A stretch of DNA of 64,000 nucleotides from Cercospora beticola (taxonomy: Eukaryota; Ascomycota; Dothideomycetes; Mycosphaerellales; Mycosphaerellaceae), in contig NC_088941.1 in the NCBI RefSeq assembly GCF_033473495.1, positions 1,550,001 to 1,614,000 on the forward strand, given 5' to 3'. The position numbers and the translations under genes are program-made. Below the pieces are notes generated by a model. The model saw only the letters and a program-made list of their open reading frames with translations, did not search any database and was not told the origin of the DNA. Shown piece after piece: positions 9,479 to 18,890 of this stretch (position 1 is the stretch's first letter; each line of letters begins with the position of its first letter).

Positions 9479-10508
9479 TCAGTGGCACTTGGTCAGAGTC
9501 GCATTGCGCATCCGCCCGAGGAACGGCCATTTGTCCTGCCAACTGTTAGCAAAGTCTTGAGACATGACGAAGCCGTCCATACCTCGGAGAAGCTCCAATG
9601 CAGAGACGAATGGCAGAATGAGAAGCATGAGCGTAAGCAGCTGGCCGAATGACCACTCGGTCTCTCCTTTGTCAGCAAGGTCCACGGACGGCGTGCCACC
9701 GAGACCCTGGGCAATAAGAATCACTCTGACAGTGACTACGAATGGTCAGCGTGTGCAACGACGCGATCCTCTTGTACGTCCTCGAGCAGCTGCTGAGTGT
9801 CGCCCCTGGCATGAACTCACCTGCTATGGCCATGCCCATAAGCACAACCAAGGATATTATCCTCACTGTCTTGCCCCAAATCTGCTTCCGAAGATGTAGG
9901 TACCAGGTACCAAGAACAAAGATGATGCAGGTGACAGCAATGACCACGATCGTACCCACAACACTGAGTGTCTTATTCCCTTGTGCATCAGCATCTTTCT
10001 CATGCGCCTGCCACACACAAGCCATAGGCAAAGTCGGAGCCAAATTATCAATATTCGTTTTCAACACAAAAATCCCCATCGTAATCCCCAACGCCATATT
10101 AACAAACATCGCAAACTGCCTTAACCATCTCAACATCCAATCCCTCTTCAAATCTTGCACCAGCGCCAACAGCGCCGCGAAATTCGTAGCAGTCGATAAG
10201 AGCGAGAGCATCCAAACAATGAAGAAATGGTACGGAATCGTCGAGTAAATTCGCGCCAGCGCGACGACTTGAACTGCTATTCCTTCGACGATCATTTGAT
10301 CGGAGAGGCCGGAGAGGATTTTTCGGGTGATGTTTCGAGAGGTTCGGCCGCGGATTTCGGAGAAGACGATGAAGGCGGAGAGGATAAGGGCGAGGCCGGC
10401 GGTGATGATGAAGGCGATGAGGATTCCGGCTCCTGCGACTCCGGCGTCTGTGCGGGCGGTTTGGGGGGCTGAGGAGCAGTTGACTTGGAGGGTGAAGTTG
10501 GAGGCCAT
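9479..10508 (-). CDS. seven-helix integral membrane protein, two exons
   Basis: Proposed as complement(join(9479..9735, 9821..10508)), 314 aa, ATG 10508 in perfect ACCATGG context. The 85-nt intron (GTGAGT...GTAG, phase 1) joins two halves of a hydrophobic helix: AIA before and VTVRVILIAQGL after. The spliced product has seven predicted helices: N-terminal AGILIAFIITAGL, then about residues 80-100, 105-130, 140-160, 190-212, the spliced helix, and FGQLLTLMLLILPFVSALELL. The N-terminus is short, glycosylatable (NFT, NCS) and probably extracellular. Seven helices recall a receptor or channel, but no GPCR or transporter motif is recognised, so the function is unknown. Without the intron the frame ends in a non-hydrophobic tail, which argues for splicing. 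Confidence 0.75.
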
Positions 10509-11476
10509 GGTGCTGAGGAGCTGGGGGCCTTTCGGCGAGGTGTCTGTGTGTTGTATCAAAGTGTCTGTGTCTGTGAAACGAGTGAAGGAGTGAAGTGGAA
10601 TGGAAAATGCCAAGCAGACGATCCTGTGTACTCAGCCTGGTGTTCAGCGCCAGATGCGACAGCCGACGAAGTCTACGCGAGTGATGTTCTTCGGAGAGGT
10701 GCAGCAGTGTTTTGGACTGTTGTTACGCGCCAGCGACCCCTGTTTCGATGACGTCGGTCGCTATTTCCGTACGCGTTCGAGCTTGTCGCGTTTCGTCGAC
10801 TTCACGTCAACCAGAATTCTGCATTCTTTTCTTTCCCAGGTCACCGACATGATGCTGCGCACAGCGTAGACTGAGGAACACTCCGGATCTATCCCTTGGC
10901 GATGAAGCAACGGTCAACGCTCTCATCCGCCCGACTGAGGTGGCAGAGCTTCAAAGAAAGAATCTATGCACTCGACGCGGCCCCAACAATGCCCGCGAAT
11001 TCTCAAGCCAAAAGTATTGCTCGGCGTGGATGGAATCCCTGTGCTCTGACACTTTCTGATATGAATCGAGCCTCTTTATGGATTGTTAGGGAACATGTGG
11101 CACCGATACGATGCTGCTGAACCCCTGCTTGCTTTCACTGTGGGTGTCAGCTGCTGCCTTGTTCACGTCCAGTTACTTCCTGAGTGTGGCACACTTGTTG
11201 TGAGGGAGACAGTGTTTGTTGTGGCAAACTTGGTCGCTCATTCACTTGCTAGTCAGTGCTTATTCACTTACAGTATAGCCATTCACTTGCCACGGGCACT
11301 TTACCTTTGCAGTCCATACTTTAACCCAACAAAGAGCGAAATTCCTGACTTCTCAACAAACAGCAAGTCAAAATACTTTCACTCACACACTCAAACATCT
11401 CTCGGGCCTCCGCACCTTACCCATCGAGTTTGCAACTTCCTTGTCTCAAAATTCCAACCGAAGGACAACCTACAAT
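10509..11476. other. divergent intergenic region, about 1 kb
   Basis: Between the divergently transcribed membrane-protein gene and the 2EXR-like gene. No gene recognised. The last 200 bases before 11477 are CA/CT-rich, like a fungal 5' leader. Confidence 0.35.
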
Positions 11477-12811
11477 ATGGCTTCAATGAACCACAACGCA
11501 TCGCACGCAATTTCACCGCACAGCGCCGTTGTTGCCGCTGCCCGTCGATCTACTACGGGAGGTCCGCGATTCCAGCCTACGGGTGTACTTCGTCCTCTGA
11601 AGGAAGAGGTGCTGGAGCTCATTAAGCCATGGCGGGACAGCATGAATGAGCCACCGTTCACTGCTGGCGAGCTGATAGTGATCACACTCGTTATGGGAGA
11701 TCTGGCACCCCAGTCAATGCACGAGATCCACGTGGAAATTCTGTCTGCTTTCAAGCACTACAACAGGGCAGCTGTGAAGTCATATGTGGCTTATCTCGAG
11801 GAGCAATCGAAGGACACTTACGACCCAGACGATCGGCTTCAATACATCCTGAGCGGTTACCATGCAGCTCTGAGAGACTTCAACACTCCTCTGAGTTGCA
11901 TGCACGACGCGAAAGAAGACCTGGACAGATACACTATATCTGCTGGTGCTGCACGCATCTTCTTGCGCGAGTATTTAGAACCTCCGCGAGAAGGCGTTTT
12001 CGATTTCATGGGACTGCCTGCTGAGCTTCGTGAGAAGATCTACAAGATGACCCTTGTCTTCCCGAAACCTGGACTTAGACACTGGGTTGGACCAGTGACG
12101 GAGGATGGCGACGAATATGGAGTTACGAAGCTTGGGTTATTGTCTTACAACGACGTAGACGCCCCCGTGTACGACAATTCGGCAGATCTAGGGCAGGAGA
12201 ACACCATCACAGTGAGAAACCTGTCGAACGCCCTCGGACTCCTCGGGGTTTCGAAGCAAATTCGTCAAGAGGCGCTGCATCTGTTCTATGGACGAAACAG
12301 CTTCCACTTCGGTTCGCTGTGGTACCTCCGTAGGATGTTCACAATGATAACTGACGAAGCTCTCCAGCATATCGGCGAACTCAAAATAGTCATGGACTAT
12401 CATCCTCCATTCGCGATATGGAGATTTCATCGATTCGCTCAAATGTCACTGAAGAAACTCGTCGTGATCGCGCCGAGCGATAATCTTTTCTGGGATGATC
12501 TTAGCATTCATGTCTTCGGGCGCGAATCTGTGCTTGCGGTCGAAACCAGTACGCTTGGTGAGAATGAATGCTTGGCGCCTCTTCTTTCAATGGCGAAGCG
12601 TGCCCAGAACTTCGAAGTTCAGGGGAACGGCACCGTGGGAGCTTGGCTACTTAGGAAAGTCGAAGAATCGAGGAAGGAGCGGCAAGCAATAACAGAAGAA
12701 GAAGAAGAAGAGGAGGAGGAGGAGGAGGAGGAGGAGGAGGAGGGCGACGATGACAGTGAAGACAGCATCGGTCCTGAGGACATCGAGGTAGTCGCTGGTC
12801 CGTCCATTTAG
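11477..12811 (+). CDS. 2EXR/F-box-like protein with poly-Glu tail
   Basis: Predicted 444 aa from ATG 11477; the frame is open to a TTG at 11441, which is not a credible fungal start. The centre has the signature of fungal 2EXR/F-box-like proteins: FMGLPAELREKIYKM, then GLLGVSKQIRQEALHLFYGRNSFHF (in shorter parts) and later strands resembling leucine-rich segments. An N-terminal region of about 150 residues is helical and unassigned. The C-terminus is a run of about 20 Glu residues followed by GDDDSEDS. The family is abundant in dothideomycetes and its role is unknown; a scaffold or ubiquitin-ligase adaptor role is only inference. The poly-Glu run is encoded by a GAA/GAG microsatellite. Confidence 0.75.
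   Translation: MASMNHNASHAISPHSAVVAAARRSTTGGPRFQPTGVLRPLKEEVLELIKPWRDSMNEPPFTAGELIVITLVMGDLAPQSMHEIHVEILSAFKHYNRAAVKSYVAYLEEQSKDTYDPDDRLQYILSGYHAALRDFNTPLSCMHDAKEDLDRYTISAGAARIFLREYLEPPREGVFDFMGLPAELREKIYKMTLVFPKPGLRHWVGPVTEDGDEYGVTKLGLLSYNDVDAPVYDNSADLGQENTITVRNLSNALGLLGVSKQIRQEALHLFYGRNSFHFGSLWYLRRMFTMITDEALQHIGELKIVMDYHPPFAIWRFHRFAQMSLKKLVVIAPSDNLFWDDLSIHVFGRESVLAVETSTLGENECLAPLLSMAKRAQNFEVQGNGTVGAWLLRKVEESRKERQAITEEEEEEEEEEEEEEEEGDDDSEDSIGPEDIEVVAGPSI
12698..12741 (+). repeat. GAA/GAG trinucleotide repeat encoding poly-Glu
   Basis: An in-frame (GAA)n(GAG)n tract inside the 2EXR-like gene. The switch of repeat unit from GAA to GAG is visible. Slippage would change tail length without shifting frame. 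Confidence 0.9.
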
Positions 12812-13764
12812 GGTGCAAGGCGTACTCCCAAAACCGCGTATGTCTTATCGGTGCGTTGTGCAGGTGCACAGTAAACCCGGTAAACAGAACGGCAAGCTCG
12901 TGATGCAGACTTGCGTCAAGATTTGGTCAGCATTCGTTGGGAGGACATGTTAGACTCCGGTTGCCGCGCGGAGCTGATGACTGAGGGTAGGCGCTGATGG
13001 TGGCACCCATGACTACTTTCGAGCAGACGATCGGAGTACGGCGAGCTGTCTTGATGTCAAGGCTTGGAATCGACGTGGCGAGACACGGCCCGGGAAATGC
13101 ACATGTCAGGAAATGTTCGTAAGGTCTGAATAGTGGCTGAGTCTGGGGGCTAGACATCTGTTGACGTATTGTTGCGTGCTAGGCTCGTTGATAGCGCACT
13201 TACATGATTCGCACTTGTCTTAGCTGCGGCAACAGGAATCATTTCATCTCCATCATAGTTGCCACGAGTATTGCTCAGGATCTCAGAACCCCAGGTACCA
13301 TTCCACTGCGGCCTAGATGTGATTACGGGCCCGAATTCAAATTCAGGGCAAAGGAAGGTAGTCGAACAAGTGCACGTATCCCTGGTCCATAGCTGACGCT
13401 TCAACTAGCTGCTTATCGCTAGCTCAGCTCTTACCTGGGTACACAATCGCCGTGGATCTCCAGCGAAGCCTCGAATCCGATCATTTGTGGTGAAGTCTAG
13501 TGAGGTCTAGGGCTAAGTTAAGGGAGGTGAAATCTTGTCCAAGATGATTCGAACTAGCGTTGCGAACACCTCGACAACCGTACCCCGACAAGCAAGAACC
13601 GGATGTCTTCCATCCGCATTGAATGTCTCCGAGCAACTGGCAGCCAAAAACCGTGTCAGGATATGCTCGTTTCAATTCCTGGAGAGCATGAAGTCTATAT
13701 AAGACGACGCCTTCATGTGAAGCTATGGGTTTGAACAGGCATACAAACTTTACCACGCAGCAGC
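12812..13764. other. intergenic region before the lipocalin-like gene
   Basis: No gene supported. Contains the TATA box at 13696 and short frames without features on both strands. Confidence 0.35.
13696..13703 (+). promoter_or_regulatory. TATA box of the secreted lipocalin-like gene
   Basis: TATATAAG lies 62 bp upstream of ATG 13765, implying a short leader of about 30 nt. Confidence 0.55.
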
Positions 13765-14874
13765 ATGATCATACCAACCACCTTCCTTGTCGCCATCTCT
13801 GGCGTTGCGGCCTATGCTGGTGCGCCATACGATTTTACTCCAGATAATGCCGCTCAGCCGCTGGATGTAAGCATCCGCTCGCCAAATGCAGAGTGTGCGA
13901 GCATATTTGTTAATCGAATGTTATAGGCTGGCATTCCCCTTTCCACCAATTGGACGGCCCTACAGAACGTGCAAGGCAATTCCTTTTGGTCGAGCAGCTT
14001 TGTCACAGCAACGAACGACCGCCAGTACTTGATTCTCTCCCACTACCTGACCGTCGCCAACTTTTCGGGACTATGGAGCGGATCAATCCTGGATATTGGC
14101 AATCCCTCGGAGTACGTGACGCATTCTCAGGCTGTGACCGACACACCCTTCATCACATCTCCGAATGGTCGCTTCGATGTCGAATACAGCAACTTCACCT
14201 ACCAGGCCTTGTCAGACGACAGCATCAGTGTTCTCCAGACGACATCGATTACCGAAGCGTACACCTACAACATCACACACACCACCAGCTCTGAAACCCT
14301 GTTGAACTGGGGTGGCAATCCATGGCAATGGGGCAATGATCCAACTACCCAATGGAGTTCTCCTCGCAATCGCGTCGAGGGCACTTTCAGCCTTAACGAC
14401 GGCGAGACTCTGACAATCGACCCTGAACGCTCTTTCACCTGGTACGATCGCCAAATCGTAAACAGTACAATTGTCGGCCTCTGGACCTGGTTCGAACTGC
14501 ACTTCCCGCAAGACGAGATCTATGCTAGCATCTGGTCCATTGAACTTCCAAACAACGAGACAGAACGGTTTGCCACTATCAAGACGCCGTATGGAACACA
14601 TCTCACACCTTATACCCTGGTTGAGGATGAAGAATCCCGATGGACTTCGGAGAAGACTGGCAAATCGTACTACAGTAACTGGGTGCTTGAGTTTCCGTCG
14701 GGCGACTCGCTGTCGGTGAGACAACCTGCTCTTGGACAGGAAATGCACCTCGTGAGTCCTACGATCAATCGCACGGAGATTGAAGCGTTCGTCGTTGTTG
14801 AACAGGCCACTTTGCTGGGTCAGGAGCTATCTGGCGGCTGGGGTCTCGTTGAGATTGCCGCTGAGGAGACGTGA
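13765..14874 (+). CDS. secreted AttH/CrtC lipocalin-fold protein (kievitone hydratase-like), two exons
   Basis: Proposed as join(13765..13866, 13927..14874), 349 aa. The 60-nt intron (GTAAGC...ATAG, phase 0) separates a signal-peptide exon (MIIPTTFLVAISGVAAYAGA) from the body. The body has the layout of the fungal kievitone hydratase/AttH family: SSSFVTATNDRQYLILSHYL near the start, NGRFDVEYSNFTYQ, and the family hallmark FTWYDRQIV with W206. Several N-glycosylation sequons (NWT, NFS, NIT, NST, NRT) fit secretion. Characterised relatives hydrate an isoprenyl phytoalexin or catalyse pericyclic reactions; which of these applies cannot be read from the sequence. It has its own TATA box and no pathway partners next to it. 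Confidence 0.75.
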
Positions 14875-16927
14875 GAGAAGACCATTCATAAAGACCGGGC
14901 GTTTGACGACTTCTCTTGGGTATCTCGATGATATGCTCGGCTCATCAGCATGTGCGAGGCCAGAAAATGCCATGACTCCGTGATGGTTCAACGACGCAAG
15001 AACCCGGGGGCGGTCAGTATGTCAAGTCTATACTACTCCAGATGTACAAACATGGTAGATTTGAGGAAGCTAGCAATGCACCATGACACGAGGTCGTCCA
15101 GGAACACGATGCCGGAAAATGTCGCCACAGACATGCTTCAACCGGTACACTACTGCAGGTAGACTATCGCCCGCCAGACAGCTTAGTCCCAAAGCATATA
15201 AGTTTGTGGCAGATCAAGACAGAGTTCCATTGGCCAAATGCAGGTGGTATGCCAAACTCGTGCATCGCTCAATCGGACTTGTCAAGCCTCTCCGAATGAT
15301 CAACAAGGTGCGTTGCTTCTATACTTGAATCGGCAAACACAAAATATGCAATGTTCATCCATGACTGCATAGGCAGGTTTTGAGCCACAGATGCTCGAGC
15401 AAATGCCCAGGTGATGTCCAATTCATATCAAACACGTTGCGATCATCAATCATCGTCGGCACTAAGGTGAGAGCCGGCGGCCATACGTTGATCTGGTCTT
15501 TCCCACGGCAGAACAGGGCAACATGTGCACTTGAGTTTGAAAGCTGTTGGACCATTCGTGAAGCTTCCGAAGGACAGCTGATGCACAGCTCAACACTTCT
15601 GCAGCTTTCAAGAGTGGTTGTCAAGACATTTCCTGTTGCGGGCAAGAACAGCAGCTCGCTGTCCGCACACGAAGCACGGCTCAGTGAGGGTGTTCTGATA
15701 AATGTCGATGGGTCATCCAACCCGGCGGGATATGCCTACCTGCCTTGCTGCCTCTATTTCGCGACTTGCAGGAAAATCTTCTAGGGTTGAGGGCGATCGA
15801 CAGTGACGTTAGGACTTTGCACATGCTGAGGGCACTAAGCCTCTATTGGGCATCACGAACAGACCGGAAGGAGCTAGTCTGCTGCGGACGGCAGATGGCG
15901 TGAAGGCGACTCCCCCGAGGAATCGCACACTGCTCCCACAAATTCTGCTGCACGCGACCCACTGGGCACTCAGCAGAAGGCATCATTCGGGCTGCTGGAG
16001 GACAGTACTTCGCTGCTAGCGGGACTTTCGCGTTGAAACGAAGCTCGTGGAGCAGATGGCTGTTGCAGATCGCAGACGAATGTCGCACAAGCACTGCAGT
16101 CCACGCACGTTGAGCTGTCCGACGTGCCTGGTAGCTTTATCACTTCACCTTGTGGGCGGGGCAGTTCGCCGCTGATCTGCGTACCAGCAGGTTGGTCTCC
16201 AGCTGGATCGCAGTGATGATGATCGCCTCTGTGGACTGCGAGCAGCGCGTCTGCGGTGAGGAATTGCAGAGTCGTGTGGGACAGGTGTGCGTTGCGCTCA
16301 CCAGACTGCAGCTACCGAACTCTTGCTACAAGGCTATCACATTTCACCGACGCTTGACGCCACATCGGAATATCAAAGACCTGAGTACCTTCTTATCAGA
16401 CTGCTATCAGCAGCTACTTTCATGAGAAACACTCACAGCTCTCTGGAAGCTAGACCTCCATGTCCGATTCCTCATCACCTTCTCCAAGCTTGCAGCAAGT
16501 TAGACAAGGTTGTGACCTGTCCGTGCTGTCGTCACCTGTGGCTGCGCCAGTCGTAGCCAAGACCTCACCGACGTAATGAACAATGTGGAGCACGAGGCGT
16601 ACATAGACCCTGCGTGCTGCGAGTGATGGAACCTTTTCCGCCCAGAGCAGATACAGACAAGCGTCTTGATGATCAGCACCGCCACAACCTCATGCAGTGT
16701 ACAGCTTGGCTTATTGCCTATTCGAGCAAACACAGATGCTGCAGGCCAAGTGCACAATCACCGTGTCGATTGACATTATTTACTGTTGATAGTCGGCTAA
16801 GAGGTGCCTCAAGAAGGTATATAAACTATCAAGAATTCCTCAAGTCTGAAAGCATCACTCAACGCACCTCCTACCAGCGAACAACAACTCATACCACCAA
16901 TCATCACCGACCCAAATCTTTTCCAAC
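14875..16927. other. intergenic region, 2 kb
   Basis: No gene supported. The longest frames (15380-15784 on +, 15355-15720 on -) overlap each other and show no signal peptide or domain. An orphan TATAAG at about 15198 has no clear gene behind it. The right end holds the TATA box of the HsbA-like gene. Confidence 0.35.
16818..16825 (+). promoter_or_regulatory. TATA box of the HsbA-like gene
   Basis: TATATAAA lies 103 bp upstream of ATG 16928 and is followed by an A/C-rich leader. Confidence 0.55.
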
Positions 16928-17729
16928 ATGTTTTCCCTCAAGAGCGTTGTTGTCGGTTTGACAGCACTGGCAGCCCCCGATTTCTCCCTGACTGCAGACC
17001 AGCAAGCCGCCAACCTCAAGACTCTCACAGATAAGTCTGCGGCGCTCATTCCAGAGGCCAACATGATCTCTGCCACCAATGGCCCATTGTAATTATCGGA
17101 CAGGGTCCATACCCAGTACGATCTCACACTCGACGCAGAGTCCACGACTTGATCCTCAATTGACTTTTTTATCCTTCAGACAATCATCCAAGGCTTGGTC
17201 GATATCATCTCTACAGCTTCTGCCCATATCAGTCAACAAAACAGCCCCGATCGTGTCCCAGAAGGAGCTGAAGCGGACAAAGTATATGACGCATACAGCG
17301 CCGTAAGTATCGTCTGCCATACTATTTGCGGTAAAAGCTAACAAATTTCGATCAATCAGTTTGCCGCCAAACACTCGGATCTCATGAGCATTCTTACCAC
17401 CAAAGCCGGACTCTTCACGACCGTACCATTTATCGGAGAGCCGGTCGCTACGGCTCTGCGACAAGATGAAGCGGTGTTTGACGTAAGTTCACAGGAGAGA
17501 TTGGAGGATGAAAGATATGGCAGACAGAGCTGACCCGTACTCTCTTCAGGCATACTATTTTGGACTTTCCGGGTTTGTACCAAGCAAAAGCGATGAGTTC
17601 AACACTCTGGGCGAGACATTGGCCAAGTCTATCGTCACTGCCACGAACGCTTATCAAGGGCTCTCGACTAGTGGCAGCCCCCTTGCACGAAGGTCTGAGC
17701 AGCGAGTGGCAAAGGTTATGGTTGCATGA
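16928..17729 (+). pseudogene. HsbA-like small secreted protein gene with a one-base frameshift
   Basis: Four exons can be read: 16928..17115, 17180..17302, 17360..17482 and 17550..17729, with introns starting GTACGA, GTAAGT and GTAAGT and ending CAG. Exon 1 starts with a short signal peptide (MFSLKSVVVGLTALAA) but hits TAA at 17090. One base out of register the same exon reads VIIGQGPYP (17089-17115), which continues naturally into TIIQGLVDIISTASAHI of exon 2. The pattern (NGPL, VIIGQGP, IIQGLVDI, KAGLFTTVPFIGEPVA) matches HsbA-type hydrophobic-surface-binding secreted proteins. So a single base appears missing near 17087-17090, while promoter, later exons and splice sites are intact. Either a recent pseudogene, a polymorphism or an assembly error. 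A donor at 17089 (GTAATT) was tested and puts exon 2 in the wrong frame. Confidence 0.7.
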
Positions 17730-18196
17730 AGAGATAGCGATGCCGGAAAGCGGAAGCAGAGAAAGTGGACTTCGTGGATGTGAAGAAGAGATGCCTGATC
17801 TGAACATCACATCTTTCTTGAGCATTTTGGGCTAGGGATGACGCCTGTTCCGTAGCAAGATCTTGAATCAATGAATGTTCCTGAATATAATCCTTCTCAA
17901 CCAGAAGCACAGTCGATCTCTGGTAATCAGATCGATGCAGCCTCTCATAATGAAAGGGTCCGGGTCTTTGCGCTCAGATTGGGCAACGGCGCCAAGACGG
18001 AGATTCTACGAGGGATGATGTGAGGCTGGGAGCTCCTACTGAAGTGACATCCAGTTAGCCAATTGTAGAAAGAGTGTGGCTTTGGCAGACTATCTCGTAG
18101 TGCCTGGGAGGAGTCGTAAAGTTTTGGAACTATGGCTGTCGCTCGTGCCATCGGTTTCCTGGTTCCCAAAATGAGGGAGGCTGTGCGTGCGCTGCC
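17730..18196. other. convergent intergenic spacer
   Basis: About 470 bp between the HsbA-like gene and the membrane protein on the other strand. No gene seen; presumably the two terminators. Confidence 0.35.
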
Positions 18197-18661
18197 TCAA
18201 TCATACATCCCATCGTCCTCCCACCAAGCCGCATACGTTAGTCTTGTATCGATATACCACTGTAATCCCCTCGCTAGAAGCCAGATCAATGCCACGATGA
18301 GCATCATCGCTCCCTCGATCGCCAGCAGCAAAACACAGAGCGCTTCCGCGTACATGACGACAGCTGATGCACTGATCTGCTCATCGCCAGTCCAGAAGTG
18401 AAAGCAGATGAAAAAGATGTGTGTCGTTGAGACTGCCACTGCAGCAGAGATTTCAATATCTCGATTGGGACAACCTTCTTGCTCTGTGTGAAGGAGCGAA
18501 TAGTAGTATCGGCCTCGGAGGAGCGGATCTTGGATCAAGTCGCCCGTGCTGGTCGAAATCGTGGCAAGGATGTAGGTTGCAACGAAGACTGTAAGGACAG
18601 TCGATAGAATCCGCAATGCTGCGATGTGGAAGGCGGTGCCATCTGTTGGGTCGAGGTCCAT
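18197..18661 (-). CDS. small multi-pass membrane protein, unknown
   Basis: Predicted 154 aa from ATG 18661; the frame is open to a GTG two codons earlier. Three or four hydrophobic helices are visible: AALRILSTVLTVFVATYILA (about 12-32), ISAAVAVSTTHIFFICFHFW (about 70-90), and a long stretch at about 98-130 that may be two helices. The C-terminus is acidic and aromatic (WWEDDGMYD). It resembles the short versions of fungal multi-helix membrane proteins, but I recognise no family. It may be a fragment of a larger gene, since a relative of the usual seven-helix type would be twice as long. Single exon. Confidence 0.5.
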   Translation of the reverse strand: MDLDPTDGTAFHIAALRILSTVLTVFVATYILATISTSTGDLIQDPLLRGRYYYSLLHTEQEGCPNRDIEISAAVAVSTTHIFFICFHFWTGDEQISASAVVMYAEALCVLLLAIEGAMMLIVALIWLLARGLQWYIDTRLTYAAWWEDDGMYD

Positions 18662-18890
18662 GATCACTAGAACAGGCGCTCGTTGCTCTTTTGCATCGCT
18701 TGTAGGTACAGTATGCTGTGCTGCGTACGTGTCCGACAGGGATGCCCTTCTTCTTGATCATCGAAGCCTGTAAATCTGCGCGCCACATGGAACACGTAGG
18801 GCAAAGGACCGGAGAAGCCAGGAGCAAACAAGAGTGGAGTGCGAATCGTGACTCGCATTGAATAATGTTGTGAATGCTGATAGTTCTTTC

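Noticed and set aside
13541..13560. TTCGAA-containing stretch resembling a tRNA B box
   Set aside because: No matching A box, anticodon stem or acceptor pairing could be found around it.
15355..15784. Overlapping sense and antisense frames near an orphan TATAAG
   Set aside because: Neither strand shows signal peptide, domain or good start context; cannot decide between them.
17079..17306. Alternative frame through HsbA-like exon 2 using donor GTAATT at 17089
   Set aside because: It gives a basic, unrelated peptide ending at TAA, while the other frame matches the family and continues into exons 3 and 4.
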